The notes under the pieces were generated by a model. The model had not been told where the DNA came from. It was given only the letters and a program-made list of their open reading frames with translations, and did not search any database. DNA of 60,524 nt from CAYLYM01 sp964387645 (lineage in GTDB: Bacteria > Calditrichota > Calditrichia > RBG-13-44-9): assembly GCA_964387645.1 (NCBI GenBank), contig CAYLYM010000008.1, positions 1 through 60,524 of the forward strand, in the 5' to 3' direction. Position numbers and translations under genes: made by a program. Within the stretch, counting starts at the first letter, position 1. The number at the start of each line of letters is the position of its first letter. Positions 18,581 through 27,362 of this stretch are shown here, in pieces.

Positions 18581-18793
18581 ATGTTTGGTCGACTGGCAAA
18601 ACATCGTAGGTTTGAATATACGCCAGTGTATTACGACCCAGAGAAAGAAGAAAAAGAACGCGGTCGTCCACGCATACATTTTCGGCGAATGCATCGCAAA
18701 GCCCGAGCCAAGCCTTTTATCTGGTTACTTGCTATGCTCATTTTTGTTGTTTATCTCATTATCATTTTGGGGAAAATTGCTTATAACTATTAG
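18581..18793 (+). CDS. small single-span membrane protein
   Basis: A 70-residue protein. The first 45 residues are strongly basic and aromatic (HRRFEYTPVYYDPEKE, then RPRIHFRRMHRKARAK). One transmembrane helix follows at about residues 46-66 and only a few residues remain after it. By the positive-inside rule the basic part is cytoplasmic. The GGGGGG run about five bases before ATG is a good ribosome site. It ends 9 bases before the cNMP-binding protein gene, so they share a transcript. Function unknown; the basic tail could bind nucleic acid, ribosomes or acidic lipids. Confidence 0.7.
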   Translation: MFGRLAKHRRFEYTPVYYDPEKEEKERGRPRIHFRRMHRKARAKPFIWLLAMLIFVVYLIIILGKIAYNY

Positions 18794-18802
18794 GAGAATT
18801 TC

Positions 18803-19888
18803 ATGTTTCATATAAGCGAAGTCTTAAAAAAAGTGCCCTTTTTCCGAACGCTTGGGAAGGAGGGAATTGATTTCGTTGTAGAACGTTTGAAATTCAAACC
18901 TTTCGACGAAAATGAGGTCATTTGCCAGATTGGAGATCCCGGGGATAAAATGTATATCATCATCAGTGGCCGGGTTAAAGTGTTGGTAAAATCCGAAGAA
19001 GATGGTAATGAAACTATCATTGCTTACCTGGGTAGCGGAGATTACTTTGGCGAAATGTCTCTTCTTACCGGTGAACCGCGTTCCGCTTCTGTGATCACGG
19101 TCGAACCATCAGAAATGTTTATATTGAACAAAGCTGACTTTGATGTTATTGTAGAACGATACCCCTCCATCACCCTGAGCATGGGTAAAATTATTAGTCA
19201 ACGACTTCGTGATACCCTTCAGAAAACCGCTAAAAAAGGTTTTAGAAGAGTTGCTTCCGAAGTGAAAGGATCTCTCTCGGAGAGAAATCTTGTGGAAATT
19301 TTAAAGTTTTGTGAGACCAATTCTCTAAATGGAAAATTACTATTGAAAAGAGGTGATCAGACAGGCACTATCATATACAAAAGGGGTGAATTGAAAAAAG
19401 TTATCCTTGGAGATTTAAGTGAAGATGAAGCGCTGGATACGATGCTCAATTGGACTGATGGAGAATTTGTCATCGAACCGGAACTCTTAAAATTGAAGAA
19501 AAAAGAAGAAAAAACAGATGTTACTACTGAGCAAGCACAATTGCTTATTATTAATAACAGTTTGGTAGTGCAAAAAATGCTTCAGCGTACATTCGAAAAT
19601 ATTGGGTATTCTGTCTTTGCTGTCGAAAATAAAAACAAAGGCTTAACCCTTATTCAAAAACTACAACCCGATATGGTGGTAGCTGATACAAAATTTCCTG
19701 ACGGAGATGGTATTGATTTGATAAAATCCATCCGAAAAATTAGCCAATTGCCTGTGGTTTTACTTACTGAAGAAAGAAATCGAGAAAAATTTTCTCAGCA
19801 ACTCTCAGATTACAAGTCCATTGCTTTCACAAGGTCTCAGGAAATCGGTGAAATCTTACATACTGTTCAACAAATGCTTGGGAGATAA
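18803..19888 (+). CDS. cNMP-binding / DUF4388 / pseudo-receiver fusion protein
   Basis: A 361-residue signalling protein. Residues 1-125 are a cyclic nucleotide-binding domain with an intact phosphate-binding cassette (FGEMSLLTGEPRSASV; Glu84 and Arg93). Residues about 155-230 fit DUF4388, including LVEILKFCETNSLNGKL and the GEFVIEP end. Residues 246-358 are a receiver domain with the putative phospho-Asp295 (VVADTKFPDGDG). The acidic pair that binds Mg2+ is Asn251-Asn252, and the conserved Lys is replaced near Thr343, so the receiver is probably not phosphorylated normally. No DNA-binding domain is present. It may relay a second-messenger signal by protein contacts, and it lies between two small genes of unknown function. 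Confidence 0.85.
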   Translation: MFHISEVLKKVPFFRTLGKEGIDFVVERLKFKPFDENEVICQIGDPGDKMYIIISGRVKVLVKSEEDGNETIIAYLGSGDYFGEMSLLTGEPRSASVITVEPSEMFILNKADFDVIVERYPSITLSMGKIISQRLRDTLQKTAKKGFRRVASEVKGSLSERNLVEILKFCETNSLNGKLLLKRGDQTGTIIYKRGELKKVILGDLSEDEALDTMLNWTDGEFVIEPELLKLKKKEEKTDVTTEQAQLLIINNSLVVQKMLQRTFENIGYSVFAVENKNKGLTLIQKLQPDMVVADTKFPDGDGIDLIKSIRKISQLPVVLLTEERNREKFSQQLSDYKSIAFTRSQEIGEILHTVQQMLGR

Positions 19889-19891
19889 AAT

Positions 19892-20287
19892 TTGGTATCC
19901 AAGACAACTTCAAATAATGAAATTTCTCTTGAAGAAATTATTAAAAAAGCCTATACCCGATTTTTCTTCTATGTCGCTCAGGCAACTGATACAATTAAGG
20001 CACATGAGCTGGCACTTTTAAGCCATAGAATTATTAGTAAATATTTTCATAACTTGAAAAATTTTGAGTTAGATAAAAATGGTCAAATTAAAGTTAGAGA
20101 TGAAATTTCAGTTAAAGAAATCCTGGCCTTTAGTGTCTGGATGCAACAGTTTATTAAGGAGCTGCGAAAATTTGTTATCGGTTTGGGGAAAATAGATGTC
20201 AAAAAAATTACAGCCGGTCTTGAGAAAGAACTCCAATCATTAAATTTTTACGAATTTTTTGAACAAGCTGCAGAATTGTCTTATTAA
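19892..20287 (+). CDS. small helical protein, unknown function
   Basis: A 131-residue mostly helical protein read from a TTG start three bases after the previous stop, with GGGAG eight bases upstream. It has no signal peptide or membrane helix. Helices are suggested at residues 10-48 (LEEIIKKAYTRFFFYVAQ), 70-98 and 105-130. The tight spacing with the cNMP/DUF4388 gene suggests a functional partner. No family recognised. Confidence 0.6.
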   Translation: MVSKTTSNNEISLEEIIKKAYTRFFFYVAQATDTIKAHELALLSHRIISKYFHNLKNFELDKNGQIKVRDEISVKEILAFSVWMQQFIKELRKFVIGLGKIDVKKITAGLEKELQSLNFYEFFEQAAELSY

Positions 20288-20308
20288 AATGACATTTTTA
20301 AACTATCT

Positions 20309-20335
20309 CCATCTCCAACGTTTAAATGGAGATGG
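20309..20335 (+). terminator. hairpin after the signalling group
   Basis: CCATCTCCA pairs with TGGAGATGG around a 9-base loop, 21 bases after the stop codon. The run after it is AT-rich but lacks a clean T-tract, so it is a weak or bidirectional terminator at best. Confidence 0.5.
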
Positions 20336-20514
20336 TTAAATTATAAAAATAAATGCTTATCTGGAAAAATTACTATAAAAAGTTCATTCATTTTTATTAA
20401 GTTTGTCCAAATTTAAAACCCTTTTTATTTAATTGATAACTCTTGTGGAGTTGATTATATTTTTAAGATTTTAAAATTAATTATTATTAAATAATAAAAA
20501 ATTGTGTAAGGAAA

Positions 20515-21912
20515 ATGGATACAAAATCGAGTCTAAGAAGAAAAGAATTTTTAAAAATTTTAGGAGTGAGTATAGTAGGGATGCTTCTTCCCGGAACATC
20601 CCAGACAAAACCCTATAATCCTGATAAAAAGCCAAATATTTTAGTCATTCTGGTAGATGATTTAGGCTATGGCGATTTATCTAGCTACGGGGCCAAGGAT
20701 CTTCGGACGCCTAATATTGACCAACTTATGGCCAATGGTATGCGTTTCGATAATTTCTATGCCAATTGTCCGGTATGTTCGCCAACCCGGGCTTCATTGA
20801 TGACAGGGCGTTATCCAGATATGGTAGGTGTACCTGGAGTCATCAGAACACATCCTACCAATAATTTTGGTTATTTATCACCTGATGCTGTTATGTTACC
20901 CACGATGTTAAAGAAAGCCGGTTATCATACCGCTATTATTGGTAAATGGCACCTTGGATTGGAATCTCCGAATATTCCCAATGAGAGAGGATTTGACCAT
21001 TTCCATGGTTTTCTGGGAGATATGATGGACGATTATTACACTCATCTTCGGCACGGATACAACTACATGCGGTTGAACAAACAAGAGATTCATCCAGAAG
21101 GACATGCTACAGATTTATTTACCCAATGGGCAATTGAATATATTCGTGGCCGTATCAATAAAAAGCAACCCTTTTTCCTTTATCTGGCCTATAACGCACC
21201 GCACACGCCTATTCAACCACCAGAAGAATGGCTGGAAAAGGTTAAAAAACGTGAAAAAGGCATTGACAGTAAACGGGCTAAGATTGTAGCTCTGATTGAG
21301 CATTTGGATTACAGTATCGGGAAAGTTATTCAAGCATTGAAAGATGCAGGTTTGTATAAGAATACTTTTATTATTTTCAGTTCAGACAACGGTGGAAAAA
21401 TAGAAGTGGGCGCCAGTAACGGGAATTTAAGAGGCGGAAAACAAAATATGTTTGAGGGAGGAATCCGTGTACCTACCTGTTTTGTTTGGCCTGGAAAAAT
21501 CGAAGCTGGAACCCGCAACAATAAAGTTGCTTTAACTATGGATCTTTTCCCAACTCTCTGTGCTGTGGCTGGTGTAGAAATTACCCATGAAATAGATGGA
21601 AAAAACATACTCCCGGATTTATTTTCAAGAGGGAAGATTAAAGCGGATGAAGAACGAACGCTCTTTTGGGTACGGCGGGAAGGAAATCGCTATGGTGGAA
21701 GAGCCTATTATGCAGTACGAAAAGGCAACTGGAAATTGTTGCAAAATTCTCCATTTGAACCCTATCAGTTATACAATCTCAAAGATGATCCTGGTGAACA
21801 ACATCCTTTGCCCAAAGACCACCCGAAATATAAGGAACTATTTAATGAACTTAAAAACCATATAATCAAAGCTGGAGCAGTACCCTGGCAAAAATACCCG
21901 GTAAAGCTTTAA
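20515..21912 (+). CDS. Cys-type sulfatase with Tat-like signal
   Basis: A 465-residue type I sulfatase, which hydrolyses sulfate esters. The formylglycine motif is C88-S-P-T-R (with PVCSPTRASLMTGR), so an FGE or anaerobic maturase must act in trans; none is in the window. Metal ligands are Asp48-Asp49 (VDDLGYGD) and the later SSDNGG motif, and KWHLG is also present. The N-terminus, SLRRKEFLKILGVSIVGML, is a twin-arginine-type signal, suggesting export of a folded enzyme to the periplasm. The start has AAGGAAA directly before ATG. No polysaccharide-utilisation genes are adjacent, so the substrate is open: glycan sulfate or another ester. Confidence 0.88.
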   Translation: MDTKSSLRRKEFLKILGVSIVGMLLPGTSQTKPYNPDKKPNILVILVDDLGYGDLSSYGAKDLRTPNIDQLMANGMRFDNFYANCPVCSPTRASLMTGRYPDMVGVPGVIRTHPTNNFGYLSPDAVMLPTMLKKAGYHTAIIGKWHLGLESPNIPNERGFDHFHGFLGDMMDDYYTHLRHGYNYMRLNKQEIHPEGHATDLFTQWAIEYIRGRINKKQPFFLYLAYNAPHTPIQPPEEWLEKVKKREKGIDSKRAKIVALIEHLDYSIGKVIQALKDAGLYKNTFIIFSSDNGGKIEVGASNGNLRGGKQNMFEGGIRVPTCFVWPGKIEAGTRNNKVALTMDLFPTLCAVAGVEITHEIDGKNILPDLFSRGKIKADEERTLFWVRREGNRYGGRAYYAVRKGNWKLLQNSPFEPYQLYNLKDDPGEQHPLPKDHPKYKELFNELKNHIIKAGAVPWQKYPVKL

Positions 21913-22033
21913 TTTTATTAAGGTTCAGGACGTTCTTGTAAAATAATAATTATGGTAAGGATAATTCTTGCAATTACGGATAAACAAATGGAGAGATAGA
22001 AGATAATACTTCGTGTATCAGGAGATAAATTGA

Positions 22034-23815
22034 ATGGGGAGAATTCGCGTACTGCCACCACAGATTGCTAATAAGATTGCTGCTGGAGAAGTTGTTGACC
22101 GTCCGGCCTCTGTAGTAAAAGAATTAGTGGAAAATTCTATCGACGCCCACTCCAGTGAAATAACTGTGGTCCTGGAAAAAGCAGGAAAGGAATTGGTTCA
22201 GGTTATAGACAATGGCGTTGGAATCGATCCTGTTGATCTGCCATTGGCATTTGAACGTCATGCCACCAGTAAAATTGAAACAGTTAGTGATCTTGATCGA
22301 ATCGTAACGATGGGATTCCGTGGGGAGGCTTTGCCAAGCATTGCATCGGTTTCACGAGTGGAAATCAAAACAAGACGTAAAAATGATCAAACTGGCACCT
22401 TAATGTCACTGGAAGGTGGCAAAATTATTCAACAAACAGAAGTGGCTATTAAACCAGGAACTATCGTCTCAGTAAAAAATTTGTTTTATAATACTCCGGC
22501 ACGACGCAACTTTTTAAGAGCTGATATTACAGAATTTAATCACATCAATAAAGTTCTGAAGCGATTCTTTCTGGGATATCCTGAAATCTCATTTCGCGTC
22601 ATTCATAATGACAAGGAAATTTATGAGTTACCTGCTTGTTCACTTGACGAACGCATCACCCAGGTTTTGGGAGAAGAACTTTACGAAGGATTGGTTTATG
22701 TTCAGGAAGAGCTCAATGAAATTGTGCTGGATGGCTATATTTGTCGTCCGGATAAAACCCGAGGAAATAGTGAGAATCAATACATCTTTTTAAATAAAAG
22801 AGCGATTCAAAATCGCAGTCTCAATCACGCTATTTTACAGGGATATGGTAACCTTATTGAAAGATCGCAATATCCACAGTACGTCATGTTCTTACAAATA
22901 CCGCCACAATTGGTAGATGTAAATGTTCATCCAACTAAAATGGAAGTGCGGTTTTCTAACGAAAGAGCGATTTATCATCTTTTTCTTTCTGCTGTTCGAA
23001 AGGCCATACAATCTCAGAAAATCATCCCAGTCTTTAACTTAAAATCGAATGATTCTGTCAGGACAGAAATAGATCGACATTTTAAATCATACCGAAGAAC
23101 CTCTGTGCGGCCAGCTGTCTTCACCCGTAAAACACATCGGGAAGTTCCGGGGAACCAACTGGCTTTTAGTTATACAGTTCCACAACCGGAAGAGTCTGAA
23201 AAGGAAGAAGTTGAAACCGTTCTTTCCGATGAAGAAAAAAGCGGGCAACAACCACATTTGTGGCAGGTTCACCGAAGATATATTCTCTCTCAAATTAAAA
23301 GCGGCTTAGTTATTATTGACCAGCATGTTGCGCACGAGCGGGTTCTCTATGAAAAAATTCTTAAATATCTAAATGAGAAAAAACCTGTCCCTTCGCAAAA
23401 ACTGCTTTTCCCTCAGACTCTGGAGTTGGCACTGGAAGATTATCTCATATTTACTGAAATCAAAGAATTGTTACAAAAAATTAGTTTCTCGATTACTGAA
23501 TTGAGCGGAAGAACTATTTTAATTGAAGGCATTCCATCCGATGTTAAAGTGGGATACGAAGCGAAAGTATTATTAGAGATTATAGATTATTACCGGGAAA
23601 ACGAAGGCAGCACTCTTTTGCCTCATGAAAAAATTGCTGCAGCATTTGCGTGCAAAAATGCCATAAAATCTGGAGAAAAACTTACCCTACGTGAAATGTC
23701 TTCACTGGTTGATCAGCTCTTTGCAACAAGTGAACCCTATTTTTGTCCTCATGGAAGGCCGGTAATTGTTACCCTGAATCTGAATGAGATTGACAAAAAA
23801 TTCAAAAGAATGTGA
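22034..23815 (+). CDS. mutL: DNA mismatch repair protein MutL
   Basis: A 593-residue GHKL ATPase that couples MutS mismatch recognition to strand incision. The ATPase motifs are intact: ELVENSIDAHSSEI, DNGVGI, then TSKI and GFRGEAL. VNVHPTKMEVRF marks the transducer domain. The C-terminal domain carries DQHVAHERVLYE, a close variant of the metal-dependent endonuclease motif (Ala replaced by Val), plus CPHGRPV near the end. This MutL therefore probably has its own nickase, as in bacteria lacking MutH. The start is supported by AGGAGA about nine bases upstream. It is followed immediately by miaA. Confidence 0.95.
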   Translation: MGRIRVLPPQIANKIAAGEVVDRPASVVKELVENSIDAHSSEITVVLEKAGKELVQVIDNGVGIDPVDLPLAFERHATSKIETVSDLDRIVTMGFRGEALPSIASVSRVEIKTRRKNDQTGTLMSLEGGKIIQQTEVAIKPGTIVSVKNLFYNTPARRNFLRADITEFNHINKVLKRFFLGYPEISFRVIHNDKEIYELPACSLDERITQVLGEELYEGLVYVQEELNEIVLDGYICRPDKTRGNSENQYIFLNKRAIQNRSLNHAILQGYGNLIERSQYPQYVMFLQIPPQLVDVNVHPTKMEVRFSNERAIYHLFLSAVRKAIQSQKIIPVFNLKSNDSVRTEIDRHFKSYRRTSVRPAVFTRKTHREVPGNQLAFSYTVPQPEESEKEEVETVLSDEEKSGQQPHLWQVHRRYILSQIKSGLVIIDQHVAHERVLYEKILKYLNEKKPVPSQKLLFPQTLELALEDYLIFTEIKELLQKISFSITELSGRTILIEGIPSDVKVGYEAKVLLEIIDYYRENEGSTLLPHEKIAAAFACKNAIKSGEKLTLREMSSLVDQLFATSEPYFCPHGRPVIVTLNLNEIDKKFKRM

Positions 23816-23816
23816 A

Positions 23817-24785
23817 ATGCCGGTAACTGATGAAAGAGAAGTTGTTCTGGTGCTGGTTGGTCCAACAGGAGTAGGAAAAACTTATTTAAGCACATTAATA
23901 GCCGAGAAATTGCCAGTAGAAATTGTTTCCGCCGATTCTCGCCAGGTTTATAAAAATCTAGACATTGGTACAGCCAAACCGCCGCTCGAAATTAGAAAAA
24001 AGATACCTCATCATTTTGTAGACGTTTTAGAACCCGATCAATATTTTAGCGCTGGCGAATACGGAAAGCAGGCTCGTTGTGTTATCGACGAAATTTTATC
24101 CCGAAAAAAAATACCTCTCATTGTTGGAGGTTCCGGGCTCTACATCAAAGCTCTTTTAGAAATGTTTTTCGAAGAAGATATTCGCGACTTTAAAATTCGT
24201 GAGTCTTTACAAGAACGGTTGAAGCAAGAAGGACCTGCGGCGCTACACAAAGATTTGCAGAAAGTCGATCCGGAATCTGCTAAAAAAATTCATCCAAACG
24301 ACAGTCAGCGTATTTTACGTGCTCTTGAGGTTTATCTGGCATGTGGTATTCCTCTTTCGTCTCTGCAACACAAAAAATTGCCCCCGCCCTCTTTTAAGGC
24401 TTTAAAATTCGGAATAACTAAAAATAGAAAAACACTGTATTCTGAAATAAATAAACGCGTAGAGCAAATGTTTCAGCAGGGTTTATTGTTCGAAGTCGCC
24501 CACTTATTGGAAATGGGGTACGAGAAGAATCTCAATAGTCTGAACACAGTGGGTTATAAAGAAGTGATTCAGTACCTGGAAGGCCAAATTACCTATGATA
24601 AATGCGTAGAATTGGTTAAGCGGAATAGCCGCCGTTATGCCAAGAGACAATATACCTGGTTTAATGCTGATAAAGAGATTATCTGGTTATCTGTCGATAA
24701 AGAGGAACAATATCATCAAGCTGCACAAAAGATTGTGGATATTTATTATCATTTTATCCAAAACGAAGAAAATCAGGAAGAATAA
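23817..24785 (+). CDS. miaA: tRNA dimethylallyltransferase MiaA
   Basis: Adds a dimethylallyl group to N6 of A37 in tRNAs reading UNN codons. The P-loop is GPTGVGKT, the substrate segment SADSRQVYKNLDIGTAKP follows, then VGGSGLYIKALL and the tRNA-binding RRYAKRQYTWF at the end. The ATG at 23817, one base past the mutL stop, gives a normal N-terminus. The frame is open further upstream to 23784 inside mutL, but that would add an atypical extension. The mutL-miaA order is widespread in bacteria. Confidence 0.93.
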   Translation: MPVTDEREVVLVLVGPTGVGKTYLSTLIAEKLPVEIVSADSRQVYKNLDIGTAKPPLEIRKKIPHHFVDVLEPDQYFSAGEYGKQARCVIDEILSRKKIPLIVGGSGLYIKALLEMFFEEDIRDFKIRESLQERLKQEGPAALHKDLQKVDPESAKKIHPNDSQRILRALEVYLACGIPLSSLQHKKLPPPSFKALKFGITKNRKTLYSEINKRVEQMFQQGLLFEVAHLLEMGYEKNLNSLNTVGYKEVIQYLEGQITYDKCVELVKRNSRRYAKRQYTWFNADKEIIWLSVDKEEQYHQAAQKIVDIYYHFIQNEENQEE

Positions 24786-24819
24786 AAATTCAGATATTTC
24801 TGAAAAAATGGAGAAGACT

Positions 24820-25722
24820 GTGGAAAAAATATGCTTTATTGTGAATCCTATTTCTGGCATTAACAGGAAACCTAAAAAAATTGTACAATGGATTAAAGAA
24901 ATTTTTCAGCCTTCTGGGAAGAAATTTGATATAGTTTATACAAGGAAACCAGGGGATGGAACACAGTTAGCTAGAGAGGCTGTAGAAAAAGGATATGATC
25001 TGGTTGTGGCAGTCGGTGGAGATGGGACGATTAATGAAGTCAGTCAGAGTTTAATTTACAGCAAGGCGGCATTAGGTGTAATTCCCGCCGGATCTGGAAA
25101 CGGTTTTGCTCGAAATTTTAAAATTCCATTAAATCAACGCAGAGCTATTCAAATATTACTATCGCCGCAAATTATCCAAATTGATGCGGGAAAAATTAAC
25201 AACAGATATTTCTTTAATGTAGCTGGAACCGGATTAGATGCCGAGATCAGTAAAAATTTTGAGCAATTTGGTATGCGTGGTCCCCTACCATACTTTATAA
25301 TCGGAGCTCGCTCGTTTTTAAAATTTCAACCTACGCCGGTGAAAGTTTATTATGAACAAAAAGGGTTCGAATTTTCTCCTTTATTTATTAGCATCGCCAA
25401 CGTTCCCCAATATGGAAATGGTGCAATAATTGCTCCCCATGCCAGACCTGACGATGGGCTTTTAGATGTTTGTATCCTGGAAGATATTTCGCTCTTGCGA
25501 GCTTTATTTAACGTTCATCGATTATTTAACGGTACTGTTACTGAAGTGAAAGAATTTCATACATTTCAAGTCAAACAAATGATTATCGAACGTTCACAGT
25601 CTGGCCCCATTCACACCGATGGCAATCCTTATGAGGAAGAGGCTATCCTAAAAGTAGAGGTCATCCCTAAAGCACTTCATTTAGCCCTAAAACCACATTC
25701 TAGTTCCTCTGAAAATAGGTAG
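24820..25722 (+). CDS. diacylglycerol/lipid kinase (YegS/DgkB-like)
   Basis: A lipid kinase of the DAGK catalytic family, about 300 residues. It starts with FIVNPISG, has the nucleotide loop VGGDGTINEV, then PAGSGNGFARNF, and ends with the beta-rich domain containing GAIIAPHARPDDGLLDV and HTDGNPY. It should phosphorylate diacylglycerol or a related lipid at the inner membrane. I chose the GTG at 24820 because GGAG lies six bases before it; the ATG at 24808 is the alternative. The frame is open further upstream over the end of miaA, but that overlap is unlikely to be translated. Confidence 0.88.
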   Translation: MEKICFIVNPISGINRKPKKIVQWIKEIFQPSGKKFDIVYTRKPGDGTQLAREAVEKGYDLVVAVGGDGTINEVSQSLIYSKAALGVIPAGSGNGFARNFKIPLNQRRAIQILLSPQIIQIDAGKINNRYFFNVAGTGLDAEISKNFEQFGMRGPLPYFIIGARSFLKFQPTPVKVYYEQKGFEFSPLFISIANVPQYGNGAIIAPHARPDDGLLDVCILEDISLLRALFNVHRLFNGTVTEVKEFHTFQVKQMIIERSQSGPIHTDGNPYEEEAILKVEVIPKALHLALKPHSSSSENR

Positions 25723-25869
25723 TTTATTTTTAGTTTTTATCGTGGACAAACCTGAAACGATGATAAATACTTTTCTATTTATTTCACCAATAACGATCAC
25801 CTGGAATTTAAACAATCATTCCTTCATGAGACTAAAATATGGGACAAAAATAATCCTCGGAATATTTAC

Positions 25870-25898
25870 TTGAATGGACAGATAAAAACTATTATATT
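25870..25898 (+). promoter_or_regulatory. sigma-70 type promoter of the thiamine operon
   Basis: TTGAAT (25870-25875), a 17-base spacer and TATATT (25893-25898) put the transcript start near 25905, exactly where the riboswitch P1 stem begins. The agreement with the RNA element makes this more than a chance AT-rich match. Confidence 0.7.
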
Positions 25899-25904
25899 TT
25901 TAAA

Positions 25905-25990
25905 GGTCGCTAGGGGTGCGGTAGTAGCTGAGAGGGCCATGCCCAACCCTTAGAACCTGAACCGGGTAATACCGGCGTAGGGAAGCGGCT
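25905..25990 (+). ncRNA. TPP riboswitch (THI element)
   Basis: It holds the conserved pieces of the thiamine pyrophosphate aptamer in order: CTAGGGGTGC, the pyrimidine-pocket CTGAGAGG, ACCCTTAGAACCTGA, and GGGTAATACCGGCGTAGGGAAG. P1 forms between GTCGCT (25906-25911) and AGCGGC (25984-25989). The element directly precedes a terminator and thiC. High TPP should stabilise P1 and switch the operon off. Confidence 0.97.
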
Positions 25991-26020
25991 AAACTGAGAC
26001 AAAAAATACAAATATTATTT

Positions 26021-26052
26021 GCCGCATACCTACGTTGGTATGCGGCTTTTTT
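26021..26052 (+). terminator. riboswitch-controlled intrinsic terminator
   Basis: GCCGCATACC (26021-26030) pairs perfectly with GGTATGCGGC (26037-26046) around a six-base loop, followed by six Ts. GCCGC of its 5' arm can instead pair with GCGGC at 25985-25989, which is the 3' side of riboswitch P1. This gives a direct terminator/antiterminator exchange. Confidence 0.93.
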
Positions 26053-26075
26053 ATTTCAGCAAGAAGGAGAACACC

Positions 26076-27362
26076 ATGAGTTACAAAACACAAATGGAAG
26101 CTGCCAGAAAAGGAATCTTAACCCCGCAGATGAGGGATGTCCTTGAGGTCGAAAAAATTTCAGAAGAACAACTTTTAGAAAGTCTGTCCAAAGGTGAGAT
26201 TGTCATACCAGCCAATAAAAATCATCATAATTTAAAGGGCATTGGCATTGGCAAAGGGCTGCGGACTAAAGTCAATGTCAATTTAGGAGTATCAGAAGAT
26301 TGTTTTAACCTTCGGATGGAATTAAAAAAAGTTGAGTATGCGTTGCAGCTGGGTACCGATTCCATAATGGATTTAAGTAGTTATGGACCGACTCAAAAAT
26401 TTCGGCGTAAATTGATCCAGAAAAGTCCCGTCATGATCGGCACAGTTCCGGTATATGATGCCGTTGTTCTTCTTAATAAACCAGTATCAGATATCACTGT
26501 GGACGAATTTTTCAGCGTGGTGGAAAGGCATGCTCAAGACGGTGTGGATTTTATGACCATTCACGCAGGCCTCAACCGTGCAGGGATTGAACGGCTAAGA
26601 AAAAACCCCCGTCTTACTCATGTCGTCAGTCGCGGGGGATCCATCTTACTACAATGGATGGAAGAAAATGATCAGGAAAATCCCTTCTACCAGCATTTTG
26701 ACAGGTTGCTGGAAATCTGTAAAGAATATGATATCACCATAAGTTTGGGCGATGGCTTACGGCCTGGATGTTTAAAAGATGCAACCGATGCCGCACAGAT
26801 TCAGGAGTTGATTTCCCTGGGAGAGTTAACTTTGATGGCATGGCAGGAAAATGTACAGGTGATGATAGAAGGTCCAGGTCATGTCCCACTAAACGAAATC
26901 GTTTCAAATATACAATTAGAAAAAAAATTGTGTCATGGAGCGCCTTTCTATGTGCTGGGTCCACTGGTGACCGACATTGCACCGGGTTACGATCATATTA
27001 CATCTGCTATTGGTGGGGCTATCGCGGCTAGCGCCGGAGCCGATTTCCTTTGTTACGTTACTCCAGCAGAACATCTGCGTTTACCCACTTTGGATGACAT
27101 GAAAGAAGGATTGATTGCAGCAAAAATCGCTGCTCATGCAGGGGATATTGCCAAAGGCATACCGGGGGCTCGTCAGTGGGACGATCGTATGAGTGAAGCC
27201 CGCCGAAAATTGGACTGGGAAGAAATGTTCCGTCTGGCAATTGATCCCGAAAAAGCTCGAGCTTACAAAGAATCAGTGACCCTGATCGATAAAGAAGTTT
27301 GTTCTATGTGTGGAGATTTGTGCGCCGTTAAGCGCAGCCGCGAAGTGCTGGAGGGGAATTAA
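26076..27362 (+). CDS. thiC: phosphomethylpyrimidine synthase ThiC
   Basis: A radical SAM enzyme that rearranges aminoimidazole ribotide to HMP-phosphate, the pyrimidine half of thiamine. It is 428 residues, the short form without the extra N-terminal domain of proteobacterial ThiC. The central barrel has FMTIHAGLN, EGPGHVPL and GPLVTDIAPGYDH. The C-terminal cluster motif is CSMCGDLC, with three bases' worth of residues (C-x2-C-x3-C) rather than the C-x2-C-x4-C I recall for the long form. I use ATG 26076 with GAAGGAGA upstream; an in-frame ATG near 26019 lies inside the terminator and is not credible. Confidence 0.96.
   Translation: MSYKTQMEAARKGILTPQMRDVLEVEKISEEQLLESLSKGEIVIPANKNHHNLKGIGIGKGLRTKVNVNLGVSEDCFNLRMELKKVEYALQLGTDSIMDLSSYGPTQKFRRKLIQKSPVMIGTVPVYDAVVLLNKPVSDITVDEFFSVVERHAQDGVDFMTIHAGLNRAGIERLRKNPRLTHVVSRGGSILLQWMEENDQENPFYQHFDRLLEICKEYDITISLGDGLRPGCLKDATDAAQIQELISLGELTLMAWQENVQVMIEGPGHVPLNEIVSNIQLEKKLCHGAPFYVLGPLVTDIAPGYDHITSAIGGAIAASAGADFLCYVTPAEHLRLPTLDDMKEGLIAAKIAAHAGDIAKGIPGARQWDDRMSEARRKLDWEEMFRLAIDPEKARAYKESVTLIDKEVCSMCGDLCAVKRSREVLEGN

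Noticed and set aside
26019..26075. Extended N-terminus of ThiC
   Set aside because: It would be translated through the riboswitch terminator; the ATG at 26076 has a strong ribosome site.
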